Shown here: positions 17,986-27,425 of the stretch, piece after piece
Position numbering within the stretch: the first letter of the stretch is position 1
How the letters are laid out: each line of letters opens with the position of its first letter
Assembly: GCA_022448995.1 (NCBI GenBank)
Contig: JAKVCT010000007.1
Location: 1 to 50,685, forward strand
Source of the DNA: Saprospiraceae bacterium
GTDB lineage: Bacteria > Bacteroidota > Bacteroidia > Chitinophagales > Saprospiraceae
Length of the DNA stretch: 50,685 nucleotides
Direction: 5' to 3'
Notes under the pieces: generated by a model
Seen by the model: only the letters and a program-made list of their open reading frames with translations
Told to the model about the DNA's origin: nothing
The model's database searches: none
Position numbers and translations under genes: made by a program

Positions 17986-18088
17986 ATTTGTAAAACACTA
18001 TTTTTGAGAAAGACTCTTTCGCCTTTGCGGACACAAATATACAAGCTTTTTTAATAATGCAAAAGAAAAACTGTTTTTTTTCATTTTT

Positions 18089-21000
18089 TTATTCAATTTT
18101 TCCATTTACCCACAAATCTATAATTGCACTTTCAGCCCCATGTTTACGATTTGCTTGCAATTTTCCATTATTAAAAGCAAAGCGTACATCCATTCGACTT
18201 CCCAAACCTCTGTAAAATCCAACTGTAAAATCTACTGCCAGTGTATTATTAAGTTCTGTTCGTGATCCTACAACAAAAGGAATAAGCTGAGAGAGTCGCT
18301 GTGCTTGGTACTTGGAATAACAAGAATTAATCAATAGGCAATGAATATCATCTTGATACACTGCAAAAAGGTTGTATAATTCTTCTGTGGATAACTGTTC
18401 TGAAAAACCTTCGTGATCCTCAATGATTATATACTCTGTAGTCCCATGACCAGAAAAATGAATAATCAAGCGCTGTCCAGAATTAGATTCTTCAAGTAGA
18501 GCTTCTTGCAAGTCATCAAAAGTAGTTGCCCAGTAGAATTCTAAATCAATTTGATCTCGATTCCTAGATTTTCTCAATGCCTGTTGGAGTACTTTGGCTT
18601 CTTGGGTCAAGCGTAGTTCTTCGGTATCTTTAGGATTAGCAGCCAAAAATAGAATCTTGATTGGTCGCTGTTCCTCGTCAGCAGCATCCTTTCCTTTTAC
18701 AAAGACCTTACCCAGTAATTCTCGGACATTGACATCCTCATAGCTTTTTTCACATTCAATCGTTTCTTTGCCCTTGAGCAAGCGACGCTCCAGGTTTTCC
18801 TGCTTGTACGTATACGGTTCTATGCTATCTCTACACTCCGAACAAATACAAGGCAGAAATGGATCTACCTCTAATCTATCCTTATAGGCCCTATGAATAC
18901 GCTCTAATTCTTCTTGGATAAGAATTAGAAAACTGTTGGAATTAGCCCCATGCAAGCGGATAGAAATTTCTCGATCACGTCGATTTTCAATAATTTCTGC
19001 ACGAACCCCCAACCGTTCCAAAACGACTCCTTCCTTCCACACTAAATTCTGATCAGGAATATAATGATACATTCGAACGACAAAGTCCGTAATAATTCCC
19101 CTTGGCATAAAATCATATTTGTAGCAAATCGTCAAGACCTGATCCTTGGGAAATCTATAGTCAGGCGCATTAGGACTTAGGAGTTGAGGTACGATATATT
19201 CATCTGCATCTACAAGATGATAACAAAGCTGAAACTTAATCATTAGATTAAGCAATTCATCCTTCAGTCTTGCATAATCTCCCTCTATCCATATATGTTC
19301 GAGATCAGGCTCACTAAATCGTCCTCGCTGAATATTCTTCACTAAATTGCTATCCAAAACCTTGTATATGGCGGCAGTCACCCAATCATTTTGTAAAAAG
19401 ATAGTATCACTAAGTTCTATATCATCTTGAAAATGAAGAAATACGCCAAAATCATGAAAATACTGACTTAGCTCCAGGGATTGCCTGCGATTTACCATTC
19501 CCATCTGCTTACACAGATCTAGATATTGCTCTATGTCGATATAAACTTGTTCTTGTGCTAGATCCTCTAAATGACGACGAATTCGAATCCAAGTATTGGG
19601 CAGTTCCATTCCTACATGATCCAAGCGTTGGAGGTGATACTCAATAGTTTCTAAGATTGGAGGAATCGCTTCTGGTTTGCTGAAGTTAGCTGCTAAGATG
19701 GCTTTTACATTTGGGAAAGCTTGCTTGATGGATGATTCATTGAGTGGAAAAGTACGATCTGCTTTCTGATTTTGCACAATAATAATTGGACTATCCCCAG
19801 CAAATAACTCTAAGGTTCTCAACCAGTAATCCAATTTATCATCATCTTTTCGTGTATCCAAGACCAAGACATACATTGACCGACGAGTCAAGAAAAACTG
19901 ATGGGTAGAATGGTAAATTGCCTGTCCACCAAAATCCCACATATTTACTCGAAATGGCTGACCATCTGCATTCTCAAAAGTAAATTTTTCGATATCAATC
20001 CCCTTAGTGGTTTCCTCCTCTGTTGGCATTGGACTAGAGGCATTAACCAAACGTCTGCGTAGGGTTGTTTTTCCAGCATCAGGCTCTCCTACAATGAGGA
20101 GTTTGGCCTCATAAACATTAGTAGCCCCCTGCCATTTGACCTGTAAAAGATAATCAAAAATAGTTTCTATATTGACATCTTTATGGCTCTTGTCGCAACT
20201 CTTTTCTATGATCTCCAATAGCGGAGATTTGAACTTATTTCCCCAAAGTCCTAAGGTCTGTAAACCTTTGAGTTCTAAAATACCTAGAGGTAACTGCTCC
20301 AGTTGATTTTCTTCAAGATTCAGCGTATTCAAGCCTTCCATTCCAATCCACTCTTGAGGAAGTTCTCTGATCTTGTTCTTCTTTAGATTTAGAACTTGCA
20401 AGACAGGCAAATTGAGTACTTCCTCTGGAAATTGAGAAAGCTTGTTATTTTCTAAAGCAAGTAGATCTAGTTGTTTGGCCTCAGCCAATGTATCAGGCAA
20501 CTGCTCCAATTGGTTATTGGTTAAGTATAATTTACTCAAATGTGGATAATTCCCAAATCCTAAAGGTAGATCTAACAAATGATTATTATCTAAATCTAAA
20601 ATCTCTAGTTGTTTTAAAGATCCAAAAGAATCAGGCAAACGCTCCAAGTGATTTTGTTCTAAGTTTAGATATTTTAGTTCCTGCAAAAAAGCAAACTGTT
20701 CTGGCAGTTCTCTAATATTATTGAAACTCAAATCTAAATATTGCAGCTTGGATAAGTTTTCAATTTTTTCAGGTATTTCTGTTATTATAGCACTTCCTTT
20801 AGTCTGCTTGTATTCACTGTTTTGTATAGATAAATGTTGGAGATTCGTCAGTTCTAGTACTGTTTCCCAAAGACTGGCTATCGAATTGTTGCTCAAGTCT
20901 AGTACTGTGAGTTGTTTTAATTTCTTGAAGGACTCAGGCAGCTCTATCAAGCCATTATCTACCAAATAGAGTTCTTCAATCCCTGCACAATAGGTTCCAA

Positions 21001-21751
21001 AATCTGCGGGTAAGTTTTGAATATCATTTCCACTCAAATATAACCGTTTTAGGTTTCTAACCTGATAGACATAGATAGGTACTTCTTCGAGGTGTAATCC
21101 TGATACATTAAATTCTTCAATATGTTGTATTTGCTCTAAGAACGTCTCATTCTCGAATAAAACATCTATATTTTTCAGTTGTCTCCTTCCTGCACTTCCC
21201 AATTGGGATAAATCGATTCGCTTTACCACAGGAATATACTTGGCCATAAGCTCCTCGGAAGGGATTTCGCTCAAAGCGATACCTGTAATATTGGACAATC
21301 TCAACCTCCCAGCTTCCATGAGTTCTACCGCATTGTCCAAATCTAAATATAAGCCAGTTAGACTATCTGGACAGTAACCTACACGTAACCCTCTTAGATC
21401 TAATAGTTGGAGATTCTTAAAATTCTGCAATTCACTAGGCAATTCCATCCCCATACTTTCTATTTCTGTACCATATCCATAAGCTGAAGCATTTCCATAA
21501 GATTCTTCTCTTGGATATATTCGCTGTTCCATCATTCGATCCATCTTAGTCATCTTCATTATGTTTCCTTTAATAGATGATAGTGTAGGACGATTGTATA
21601 GAATAATTTCCTCTAACCAGTCTAATTCTAATAATTCTGGAGGAAAAGTCATTAAGCCCTGATTGGAGAGATCAATCCGTTTAGCTTTATTTTTTTTAGC
21701 ATTTTCTATAATGGATAAATATAACTTAGAGGGACTCATGTCTAGCTGCAT
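18089..21751 (-). CDS. LRR-Roc-COR GTPase with C-terminal CHAT/caspase-like protease (bacterial Roco protein)
   Basis: 1220 aa with no signal peptide, so cytoplasmic. Leucine-rich repeats fill about 20-540 (pattern LxxLxLxxNxLxxLPxxF). A Roc GTPase domain follows: P-loop GEPDAGKTT at 555-563, switch II WDFGGQ at 605-610 and base-recognition NQKAD at 661-665. The COR dimerisation region is about 710-960, then a cysteine cluster (CICSEC ... IEC, about 967-1010) that may bind zinc. Residues about 1040-1220 form a caspase/CHAT-like domain beginning KILFLAANP, with His1102 in HFSGHG and Cys1144 in NSCYSK as the likely catalytic dyad. In known Roco proteins GTP state and dimerisation set output; here a protease is the fused output. 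All key residues appear intact. The gene stands alone, about 190 bp from its neighbour. Confidence 0.92.
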   Translation of the reverse strand: MQLDMSPSKLYLSIIENAKKNKAKRIDLSNQGLMTFPPELLELDWLEEIILYNRPTLSSIKGNIMKMTKMDRMMEQRIYPREESYGNASAYGYGTEIESMGMELPSELQNFKNLQLLDLRGLRVGYCPDSLTGLYLDLDNAVELMEAGRLRLSNITGIALSEIPSEELMAKYIPVVKRIDLSQLGSAGRRQLKNIDVLFENETFLEQIQHIEEFNVSGLHLEEVPIYVYQVRNLKRLYLSGNDIQNLPADFGTYCAGIEELYLVDNGLIELPESFKKLKQLTVLDLSNNSIASLWETVLELTNLQHLSIQNSEYKQTKGSAIITEIPEKIENLSKLQYLDLSFNNIRELPEQFAFLQELKYLNLEQNHLERLPDSFGSLKQLEILDLDNNHLLDLPLGFGNYPHLSKLYLTNNQLEQLPDTLAEAKQLDLLALENNKLSQFPEEVLNLPVLQVLNLKKNKIRELPQEWIGMEGLNTLNLEENQLEQLPLGILELKGLQTLGLWGNKFKSPLLEIIEKSCDKSHKDVNIETIFDYLLQVKWQGATNVYEAKLLIVGEPDAGKTTLRRRLVNASSPMPTEEETTKGIDIEKFTFENADGQPFRVNMWDFGGQAIYHSTHQFFLTRRSMYVLVLDTRKDDDKLDYWLRTLELFAGDSPIIIVQNQKADRTFPLNESSIKQAFPNVKAILAANFSKPEAIPPILETIEYHLQRLDHVGMELPNTWIRIRRHLEDLAQEQVYIDIEQYLDLCKQMGMVNRRQSLELSQYFHDFGVFLHFQDDIELSDTIFLQNDWVTAAIYKVLDSNLVKNIQRGRFSEPDLEHIWIEGDYARLKDELLNLMIKFQLCYHLVDADEYIVPQLLSPNAPDYRFPKDQVLTICYKYDFMPRGIITDFVVRMYHYIPDQNLVWKEGVVLERLGVRAEIIENRRDREISIRLHGANSNSFLILIQEELERIHRAYKDRLEVDPFLPCICSECRDSIEPYTYKQENLERRLLKGKETIECEKSYEDVNVRELLGKVFVKGKDAADEEQRPIKILFLAANPKDTEELRLTQEAKVLQQALRKSRNRDQIDLEFYWATTFDDLQEALLEESNSGQRLIIHFSGHGTTEYIIIEDHEGFSEQLSTEELYNLFAVYQDDIHCLLINSCYSKYQAQRLSQLIPFVVGSRTELNNTLAVDFTVGFYRGLGSRMDVRFAFNNGKLQANRKHGAESAIIDLWVNGKIE

Positions 21752-21811
21752 GTTGGTAGTAGTTTTGGGTATAGTGGTAATGGATTATCCATGAAGTTGT
21801 CTAAAACAACT

Positions 21812-21899
21812 CCATCTACAGCGCAGATCTTTTACTTCGTAGAGCCCTTCGGGGTTAGCTCTGCACCAATAAAATATTTAATTAATTAACTCATAAGAA
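21812..21899. repeat. Dispersed intergenic repeat, copy C
   Basis: The complement of this segment aligns with 40966-41051 over about 86 bp (first the CTTATGAGTTAATTA block, then TTTTATTGG, then GCAGAGCTAACCC, then TCTGCGCT, ending AGATGG). The internal 26 bases 21832-21857 are identical to 44438-44463. It lies in the gap between the Roco gene and the glycosyltransferase-like gene. Confidence 0.65.
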
Positions 21900-21937
21900 T
21901 TTATATTACACTCTACTTAGTAGTCTGTAATAAGTGC

Positions 21938-23377
21938 CTACTTACGCTTCATAAGATATTTATCCCAACCGAACTTTCCAACTTCTTCATAATTCCCTTT
22001 CAACATTCCTACATCGCCTTCCATGACGTAATAATACATCACCTCTGCATTGGGATCTATACCTTTGTCGTATTTATGCAATTGTATTTGTGGAATTTTA
22101 CCTGTTGCTGAATAAAAATTGAAAGATGGATGAAAAAACCAATGTGTTCTAAGTGTAATTTTACCGGTATCATCTTTATGCGCCTCTGCTAGATAATCCA
22201 ATACCTCAAAAGTACAGGCATCATACCACCATTCACGCACATCTTTAGGATGATGTGTCTTATAAATATGCCATAAAGACAACGCTGCTACTGTAAGTGC
22301 AAGTGTGTGACCAAGGATTTTCCAACGATAAAACACTGACAACAAAGCAACAATCACCAAACTCACCAAAGGATAAAAGAACAAGGCTGTTCGACCATTT
22401 AAATTTGGGGTAGATAATAAAAAACTCTGCAAAATACTCACCCCAGCAGTGAATCCTAAAATAGCTATTGCAATGATGATAGGTTCTGTGTGAAAGGCAT
22501 TTATCTGTTTGCGTATAATGAAGAATAGACTCAATAAAACACTAATTGCCAAGACTATAAGCACAATATTAGCTACAGCATAACGGTCTAATTCAAAGAT
22601 TAAGTTCTCATTATATCGCCAATGTTCTGTCAAAGAAACAATAGTGTCTTCATAAAACCCCTTAGAACTCCAATAATCAAACTGTCCTGTACCTGTCATC
22701 TTTCTCAAAGGTGTAATAATCAGAGCCAAATAAGCTAAATTCAATACTAAAATTCCAGCTAATCTGATCAATAAAGCGTTCCATTTCCTCCAGTATTCTA
22801 ACAAGATATAAAAACCAAATAAAATACTGATTCCCCCCCAAAAGACCAGGAGTGTAAAATTTGCATAACTTGCAAGAATAGCGGTAAGAAACGCTCCCCA
22901 AGCCAACTTCGTTGACCTGCGCTGATATGCCATCAATAAAAAAGCAGAAGATAAAGTTGCCAAGGCACAAGAAATTCCATAACCTCTACATAAACTGAAA
23001 AAATCCAATAAATAAGCATTAGAAAAAAAGATAATAGCAGTTGCAACGAATCCTATGACACTCTCCTTAAATAGTTGCCTACCAATTAGATAAACACCAG
23101 ATGCAAATACAGGAAAAAAGAGCATGTTTGGCAAACGAACCACCCATTGTTCTACTCCAAATATCCAAGTAAATAATTTAACAAAAAGTGTATTCAGAAT
23201 ATGATTATTTGGCCAATTATCCGGAAACATCATGATTTCCCAAACACTGTATTTACAGTAATGCAAGGGAGTTGCTGTTTCGTCATGTGTCATTGGGATC
23301 GTCAGTGCTTTGTGAATAACAAAATACCAAACTGTCCCAAAAAGAAGCAAGAATATAATAGAACCTATTTTTTTCAT
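21938..23377 (-). CDS. Multi-pass GT-C type glycosyltransferase-like membrane protein
   Basis: 479 aa with about 10-11 hydrophobic segments. The first periplasmic loop starts MTHDET (29-34), placing His31-Asp32-Glu33 where GT-C enzymes of the PMT/ArnT type carry their acidic catalytic residue. The loop also has a DNWPNNHILNT segment typical of the PMT-2 superfamily. These enzymes transfer a sugar from a polyprenyl-phosphate donor to lipid or protein outside the inner membrane. A soluble domain is present at the C-terminus (about 385-479). Donor and acceptor are unknown, and no sugar-synthesis genes adjoin. Confidence 0.75.
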   Translation of the reverse strand: MKKIGSIIFLLLFGTVWYFVIHKALTIPMTHDETATPLHYCKYSVWEIMMFPDNWPNNHILNTLFVKLFTWIFGVEQWVVRLPNMLFFPVFASGVYLIGRQLFKESVIGFVATAIIFFSNAYLLDFFSLCRGYGISCALATLSSAFLLMAYQRRSTKLAWGAFLTAILASYANFTLLVFWGGISILFGFYILLEYWRKWNALLIRLAGILVLNLAYLALIITPLRKMTGTGQFDYWSSKGFYEDTIVSLTEHWRYNENLIFELDRYAVANIVLIVLAISVLLSLFFIIRKQINAFHTEPIIIAIAILGFTAGVSILQSFLLSTPNLNGRTALFFYPLVSLVIVALLSVFYRWKILGHTLALTVAALSLWHIYKTHHPKDVREWWYDACTFEVLDYLAEAHKDDTGKITLRTHWFFHPSFNFYSATGKIPQIQLHKYDKGIDPNAEVMYYYVMEGDVGMLKGNYEEVGKFGWDKYLMKRK

Positions 23378-23442
23378 AAAGATTAACCCATGGTAATGAT
23401 CAATAAAGCTTCAGCCTTATTGAGTTGAATAAATCCCGTAGT

Positions 23443-23463
23443 AATCTTAGCAAAGCTAAGATT
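23443..23463. promoter_or_regulatory. Perfect 9-bp-arm palindrome in a divergent promoter region
   Basis: AATCTTAGC-AAA-GCTAAGATT lies midway between the divergent glycosyltransferase-like gene (starts 23377, -) and the kinase gene (starts 23549, +). It could be an operator for one or both genes, or an RNA hairpin in a leader. The gap has no other notable structure. Confidence 0.35.
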
Positions 23464-23548
23464 AAAATTTTATATTAAAGCAATATACTATATAATCAGC
23501 TCCTCTTATGGATATCTTTGACTCAACTCGCTAATATTTCATTGTCCA

Positions 23549-26401
23549 ATGATCGGATTACATTATTATACTAAATATACTAAAGAAAAAATCAAACTAT
23601 CAGCTAAACCTTTTGCAGGTGGTGGAGAGGGCAATCTATATAAAATTGCTTCCCCTAGAAATTTGAGTCATTTAGTGGCAAAGATCTATCATCCACAAAA
23701 ACGAAGTAAAATCCGAGAGCAAAAGCTCGTTTATCTGATGAAGAATCCACCCAAGGGATATATTGTTAATGAACATCCTAATATTATTTGGGTAACAGAG
23801 GTAATTTATGAGGATGAATCCCATGATTTTGCAGGTATTTTAATGCCCATTGCCAAAGGTATAAAGTTGGAAAACTTCACTTCTAATCGTTTACCTAGGC
23901 AATTAGGATCTGACTGGGATCGGTTTCGGTTTCAACATCCAGAAGCATTAGCCATTCGCCAAAAAGTAGCTTTTAATATTGCAGCAGCTATTCATTTGGT
24001 ACACCAAAAAGAACGTTATGTTTTAGTAGACTTGAAGCCCGATAATATTTTGATTCAGCCCAATGGGTTAATCTCTCTGGTTGATATGGATTCTATCGAA
24101 GTAGTTGAAAATGGTAAGAGTATCTATGATGCGCCTGTAGCTACTCCCGAATTTATTCCACCAGAACATTACCGAAAAGATAACTTAGACTATATTCCCA
24201 CTACCCAAAAAACTTGGGATCTGTTTGGGCTTGGGGCTATTCTCTACAAACTCTTTTTAGGTATACATCCCTATGCAGCAAGTGCCCGTCCGCCACACGA
24301 TCACTTAGTGAGCTTGGAAGATAAGATCCAAGCGGGATTGTTTGTACATGACCCTAGTAAGCGAGATCTTTTTTTTATTATTCCGCCTCCACACAAGGTA
24401 TTTTACGACCTTGATGAACGGATTCAAGATCTTTTCTACAGTTGTTTTATCCATGGATATCACAAACCTACTGATCGTCCTACAGCTGACCAATGGTGTA
24501 ATATACTAAGTACAATCTTAGGGATTAATCGAGATCAACTTATTGTTCGAGTACTTCCTAAAATTGAGCTTCCAATTGAACACCAAGTTCTGTATAAGAA
24601 GTTAGGTACTACAGAGGTATTTGAGGTACCCAATATACAAAAGCTACTAACTCCCACCATACTTTCTAAACAAACCATAAGTATGGATTCTATTGATAAG
24701 GCAAAAAAATACTACCTAGATTCCATACGAGCTATAAAAACAAGGGTCTTGTTTCTTTTTGTATTGTTGGGTTCAGTGATAGGTAGCAGTTCGGTTGCTC
24801 TTGCATTTTATTTGGGTGGGAATATGCTCCTTCTTGCAATAGGAACGGTACTTTCTCTGCCCCTTTTTCTGTTGTTGACAACAGGTATGAGCTATTTACG
24901 ATATGCTTTACCCCAAAACACTAAAGTTCAGAAGCAAACTCTAGCTGTACAAAAAATATTAGAGACTACATATAAGCAACTGTTGGAGGTGCCTAATAAA
25001 TTCACTCAATACCAATCTACTTTTGATCAATTATCAGAGATCAACCAATTTATCCAAGAAAAAAAACAGTGTCAACAAGAGCTTAAAGTCTTGCAGAGTA
25101 GATTAGAGGATTTTTATAACAAAGAAAGTAGTATACTCTTGCAACTTGAAGCAAACTATCATCAAGAGATAGAAGCTAATAAGATTTTAGGTAGTTTGAA
25201 TACCCATAATTTTAACGAACTACAAAGTAAATTGCAACAGCGATTGAATAAATTAGCTCTTCTTGGCCAGCTTGTTGACGAAAGTCAGCTTCAACAATTA
25301 AAAAAGTTGAGTTTGAGAAAAGATCAAGAACTTGTTGAAGAGCTATATCAACAACTCCAGCAGATTCATCAGCATCACAAGCAGTATTACAGCCAAAAGG
25401 AACTACAAATAAAGAAATATCCTAAGAATAAAATCGATCCATTAGTAAATGACCTATTCAAGATTCCTAGTCCAAGTTCTTGGTTAAAACCAGCTACAAA
25501 CCTCACCCAGAAATATACTTTAGATATTCCAAGCTTGTTAGAACAGCGTCAGCAGTTGCAAACTAAGATCAAACTCTACTTTGCAGAGACTGATCGTTTT
25601 TTTATCGACTTTCTAGAAACTTATGGACAATTCAAAGAAATTATTAAAGAACATGAAGATGCAAAGAAACAATCAGAGAGTAAAGATAAATCTATTAAAA
25701 CAGATCAATGGGAAAGCTTTGCTGATCGTATGCAACGCAAACATCAACAGAATTTGCTAAAACAGGCACTACTAAAGCAACAAAAGGAAAGTCCACAGCT
25801 CATTAGTCAAATAGAAAATAAGCTGGAAAAACAATTAGCGCATTTCCAACAGAGTTTTAATGACTTTCAATCTTCACTACAGGAATTAAACGCAATTCAT
25901 AACCATTTCCTCCAATTGGTCGAAGGTAATGAGGTGAATAGAAAACAACAGCTGACCCAAATTAAAACTACACTATCTTTCTTAAAAGCTTCTTATTCTA
26001 AACAACTCAATAATATTCGTTCCGACAAAGATGTCTTGATGTTTAAGTCCATACTATCAGAAGGTATTGAACATCTACAGAAGATATATGAACGATATCA
26101 ACAAGCTCGGAAAAAGAATAGAGCGGTTTTTGATCAACATTTTTCTTCTATCCTAAATGAGGCAAATAGCACTGTCAATTTACTTCTAGGTAAATTCCAT
26201 CAACTCAACCTCGGTTTGCTCGAAAGCGAAGAAATTAATGAGTTGAAGCAACTCATTCAAGAGACTCAAGAAAAGAAAAAGCATTATCAAGAGCAGGGAG
26301 CTGACTTGATGGAATGGCAAGGGAAAGCAGCATGGGAGAAGCAGAAAACCTTTGGTTTTTGGCTGAAGATATTATTCTCAAAATTACCTCCAACAGAATA
26401 A
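23549..26401 (+). CDS. Membrane-anchored Ser/Thr protein kinase-like protein with long coiled coil
   Basis: 950 aa. Residues 20-330 are a protein-kinase-like domain: glycine loop GGGEG (24-28), VAK Lys45, catalytic loop VDLKPDN (160-166, HRD reduced to LVD but Asp161, Lys163 and Asn166 kept), a metal-binding Asp179 in VDMDS instead of DFG, and helix-F WD at 223-224. Kinases of this variant type occur with PP2C/vWA partners in TerY-like modules, but no such partner is in the window. Two transmembrane helices (about 400-421 and 425-447) form a hairpin. Residues 455-935 are almost entirely glutamine-rich coiled coil. Kinase and coiled coil should both face the cytoplasm. Probably a signalling scaffold with a kinase head; the substrate is unknown. 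Confidence 0.82.
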   Translation: MIGLHYYTKYTKEKIKLSAKPFAGGGEGNLYKIASPRNLSHLVAKIYHPQKRSKIREQKLVYLMKNPPKGYIVNEHPNIIWVTEVIYEDESHDFAGILMPIAKGIKLENFTSNRLPRQLGSDWDRFRFQHPEALAIRQKVAFNIAAAIHLVHQKERYVLVDLKPDNILIQPNGLISLVDMDSIEVVENGKSIYDAPVATPEFIPPEHYRKDNLDYIPTTQKTWDLFGLGAILYKLFLGIHPYAASARPPHDHLVSLEDKIQAGLFVHDPSKRDLFFIIPPPHKVFYDLDERIQDLFYSCFIHGYHKPTDRPTADQWCNILSTILGINRDQLIVRVLPKIELPIEHQVLYKKLGTTEVFEVPNIQKLLTPTILSKQTISMDSIDKAKKYYLDSIRAIKTRVLFLFVLLGSVIGSSSVALAFYLGGNMLLLAIGTVLSLPLFLLLTTGMSYLRYALPQNTKVQKQTLAVQKILETTYKQLLEVPNKFTQYQSTFDQLSEINQFIQEKKQCQQELKVLQSRLEDFYNKESSILLQLEANYHQEIEANKILGSLNTHNFNELQSKLQQRLNKLALLGQLVDESQLQQLKKLSLRKDQELVEELYQQLQQIHQHHKQYYSQKELQIKKYPKNKIDPLVNDLFKIPSPSSWLKPATNLTQKYTLDIPSLLEQRQQLQTKIKLYFAETDRFFIDFLETYGQFKEIIKEHEDAKKQSESKDKSIKTDQWESFADRMQRKHQQNLLKQALLKQQKESPQLISQIENKLEKQLAHFQQSFNDFQSSLQELNAIHNHFLQLVEGNEVNRKQQLTQIKTTLSFLKASYSKQLNNIRSDKDVLMFKSILSEGIEHLQKIYERYQQARKKNRAVFDQHFSSILNEANSTVNLLLGKFHQLNLGLLESEEINELKQLIQETQEKKKHYQEQGADLMEWQGKAAWEKQKTFGFWLKILFSKLPPTE

Positions 26402-26436
26402 AAAAGTAATCATCGAAGATGTAATGTAATCAAATA

Positions 26437-26488
26437 AAAAAATCATCCAAGACGTAGCACTGAAGTACTACGCTCTGGATGATTTTTT
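26437..26488. terminator. Bidirectional terminator between convergent genes
   Basis: Outer arms AAAAAATCATCCA (26437-26449) and TGGATGATTTTTT (26476-26488) enclose a second stem CGTAG/CTACG. A-run on one side and T-run on the other allow it to end both the kinase gene (stop 26401) and the lipoprotein gene (stop 26514). Confidence 0.85.
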
Positions 26489-26513
26489 CATGAATTAACC
26501 TTCGGTTGCGATC

Positions 26514-27389
26514 TTATTTTCCTCCAGAAGAAGAAGAACGAGAACGTGAAGAAGATGAGCTGTAGCGTGATCCTGAACGAGAAGTTCTGCTGCTACTCTT
26601 GCTCTGAGTCGTTGCTGCTGTACGTTTTCCGCCAGTAGCTTTAGCACTCTTAGATACACTATTGTTTACACGATTTTTCAACTTAGAGTTAGAAGCTGAA
26701 CGTTTAGCATAACCATTATTCATACCTGAAGCATGCTTAGATCCAGTTCCATAAGCACTTCCATTAGGACCATAGTATGGACGAGATCCACGGTAAGCAC
26801 CATATCCAGAATAGTAACCATAAGGAACAGGAGACATCAAGCGAAACATGCTGCTAATGAACATATAACGACCATAAAATGCCCAAAAAGATCCTCCTGA
26901 ACTATTTGTTCTCCAAGTACCATATTTCTCATTACCTACATACTGAGAATAACCTGGAGGTGCTGTAATTTTGCTCAATTTACCGTCTACTTTAGAGTAA
27001 ATTTCCATTCCCATATCACTGGAATAGAAATCAAAATCTTCTGAAGATACTTGTTTCCAATCTGTAATAGATTCTTCAAATCCAAGATCTGCAGGATCTA
27101 CAGCTGCAGAATCGGCTATTGCTGCTGCAACTGCCGTAGAATCACTAGTATCAATGTTTAGAGAAGGTGCATCCCCTGTTTGTGCAATGATCTTATATTT
27201 ATGGAAACATTTATCTTCTTCATCCACATTCATATCATAAAGTACAATAGAAAAGTTTTGTACTTTATCTAATCCTTTAGCAATAGTATCCGCAGGAAAT
27301 TGGATATATGGCTTTTTGTCAGAACCACAAGACGATACCAACAAAAGCGTTAATACCGCTAGGGAAAATAGTTTAACTGATGATTTCAT
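26514..27389 (-). CDS. Lipoprotein with Ser/Arg-rich C-terminal tail, unknown function
   Basis: 291 aa. The signal peptide ends in LLVSSC with Cys21 lipidated. Residues about 30-170 form the folded part (PYIQFPADTIAKGLDKV; a long SVGE-type beta segment; DYFDFYSSDMGMEI-like region around the YSQYVGNEKYGTW motif). About 175-230 is rich in Gly, Tyr and Ser (GYYSGYGAYRGSRPYYGPNG), and the last ~45 residues are almost only Ser, Arg and Gly. This tail looks surface-exposed and adhesive or polyanion-binding, which is inference only. The gene follows the DUF4178-like gene by 36 bp on the same strand, so they are probably one operon. Confidence 0.65.
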   Translation of the reverse strand: MKSSVKLFSLAVLTLLLVSSCGSDKKPYIQFPADTIAKGLDKVQNFSIVLYDMNVDEEDKCFHKYKIIAQTGDAPSLNIDTSDSTAVAAAIADSAAVDPADLGFEESITDWKQVSSEDFDFYSSDMGMEIYSKVDGKLSKITAPPGYSQYVGNEKYGTWRTNSSGGSFWAFYGRYMFISSMFRLMSPVPYGYYSGYGAYRGSRPYYGPNGSAYGTGSKHASGMNNGYAKRSASNSKLKNRVNNSVSKSAKATGGKRTAATTQSKSSSRTSRSGSRYSSSSSRSRSSSSGGK

Positions 27390-27425
27390 AAGAAAATGAT
27401 TAACTGATTTTTATTTATAAAAAAA

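Noticed and set aside
22677..22970. 97-aa minus-strand ORF within the GT-C gene
   Set aside because: Wrong frame relative to the 479-aa multi-pass protein, and no domain evidence.
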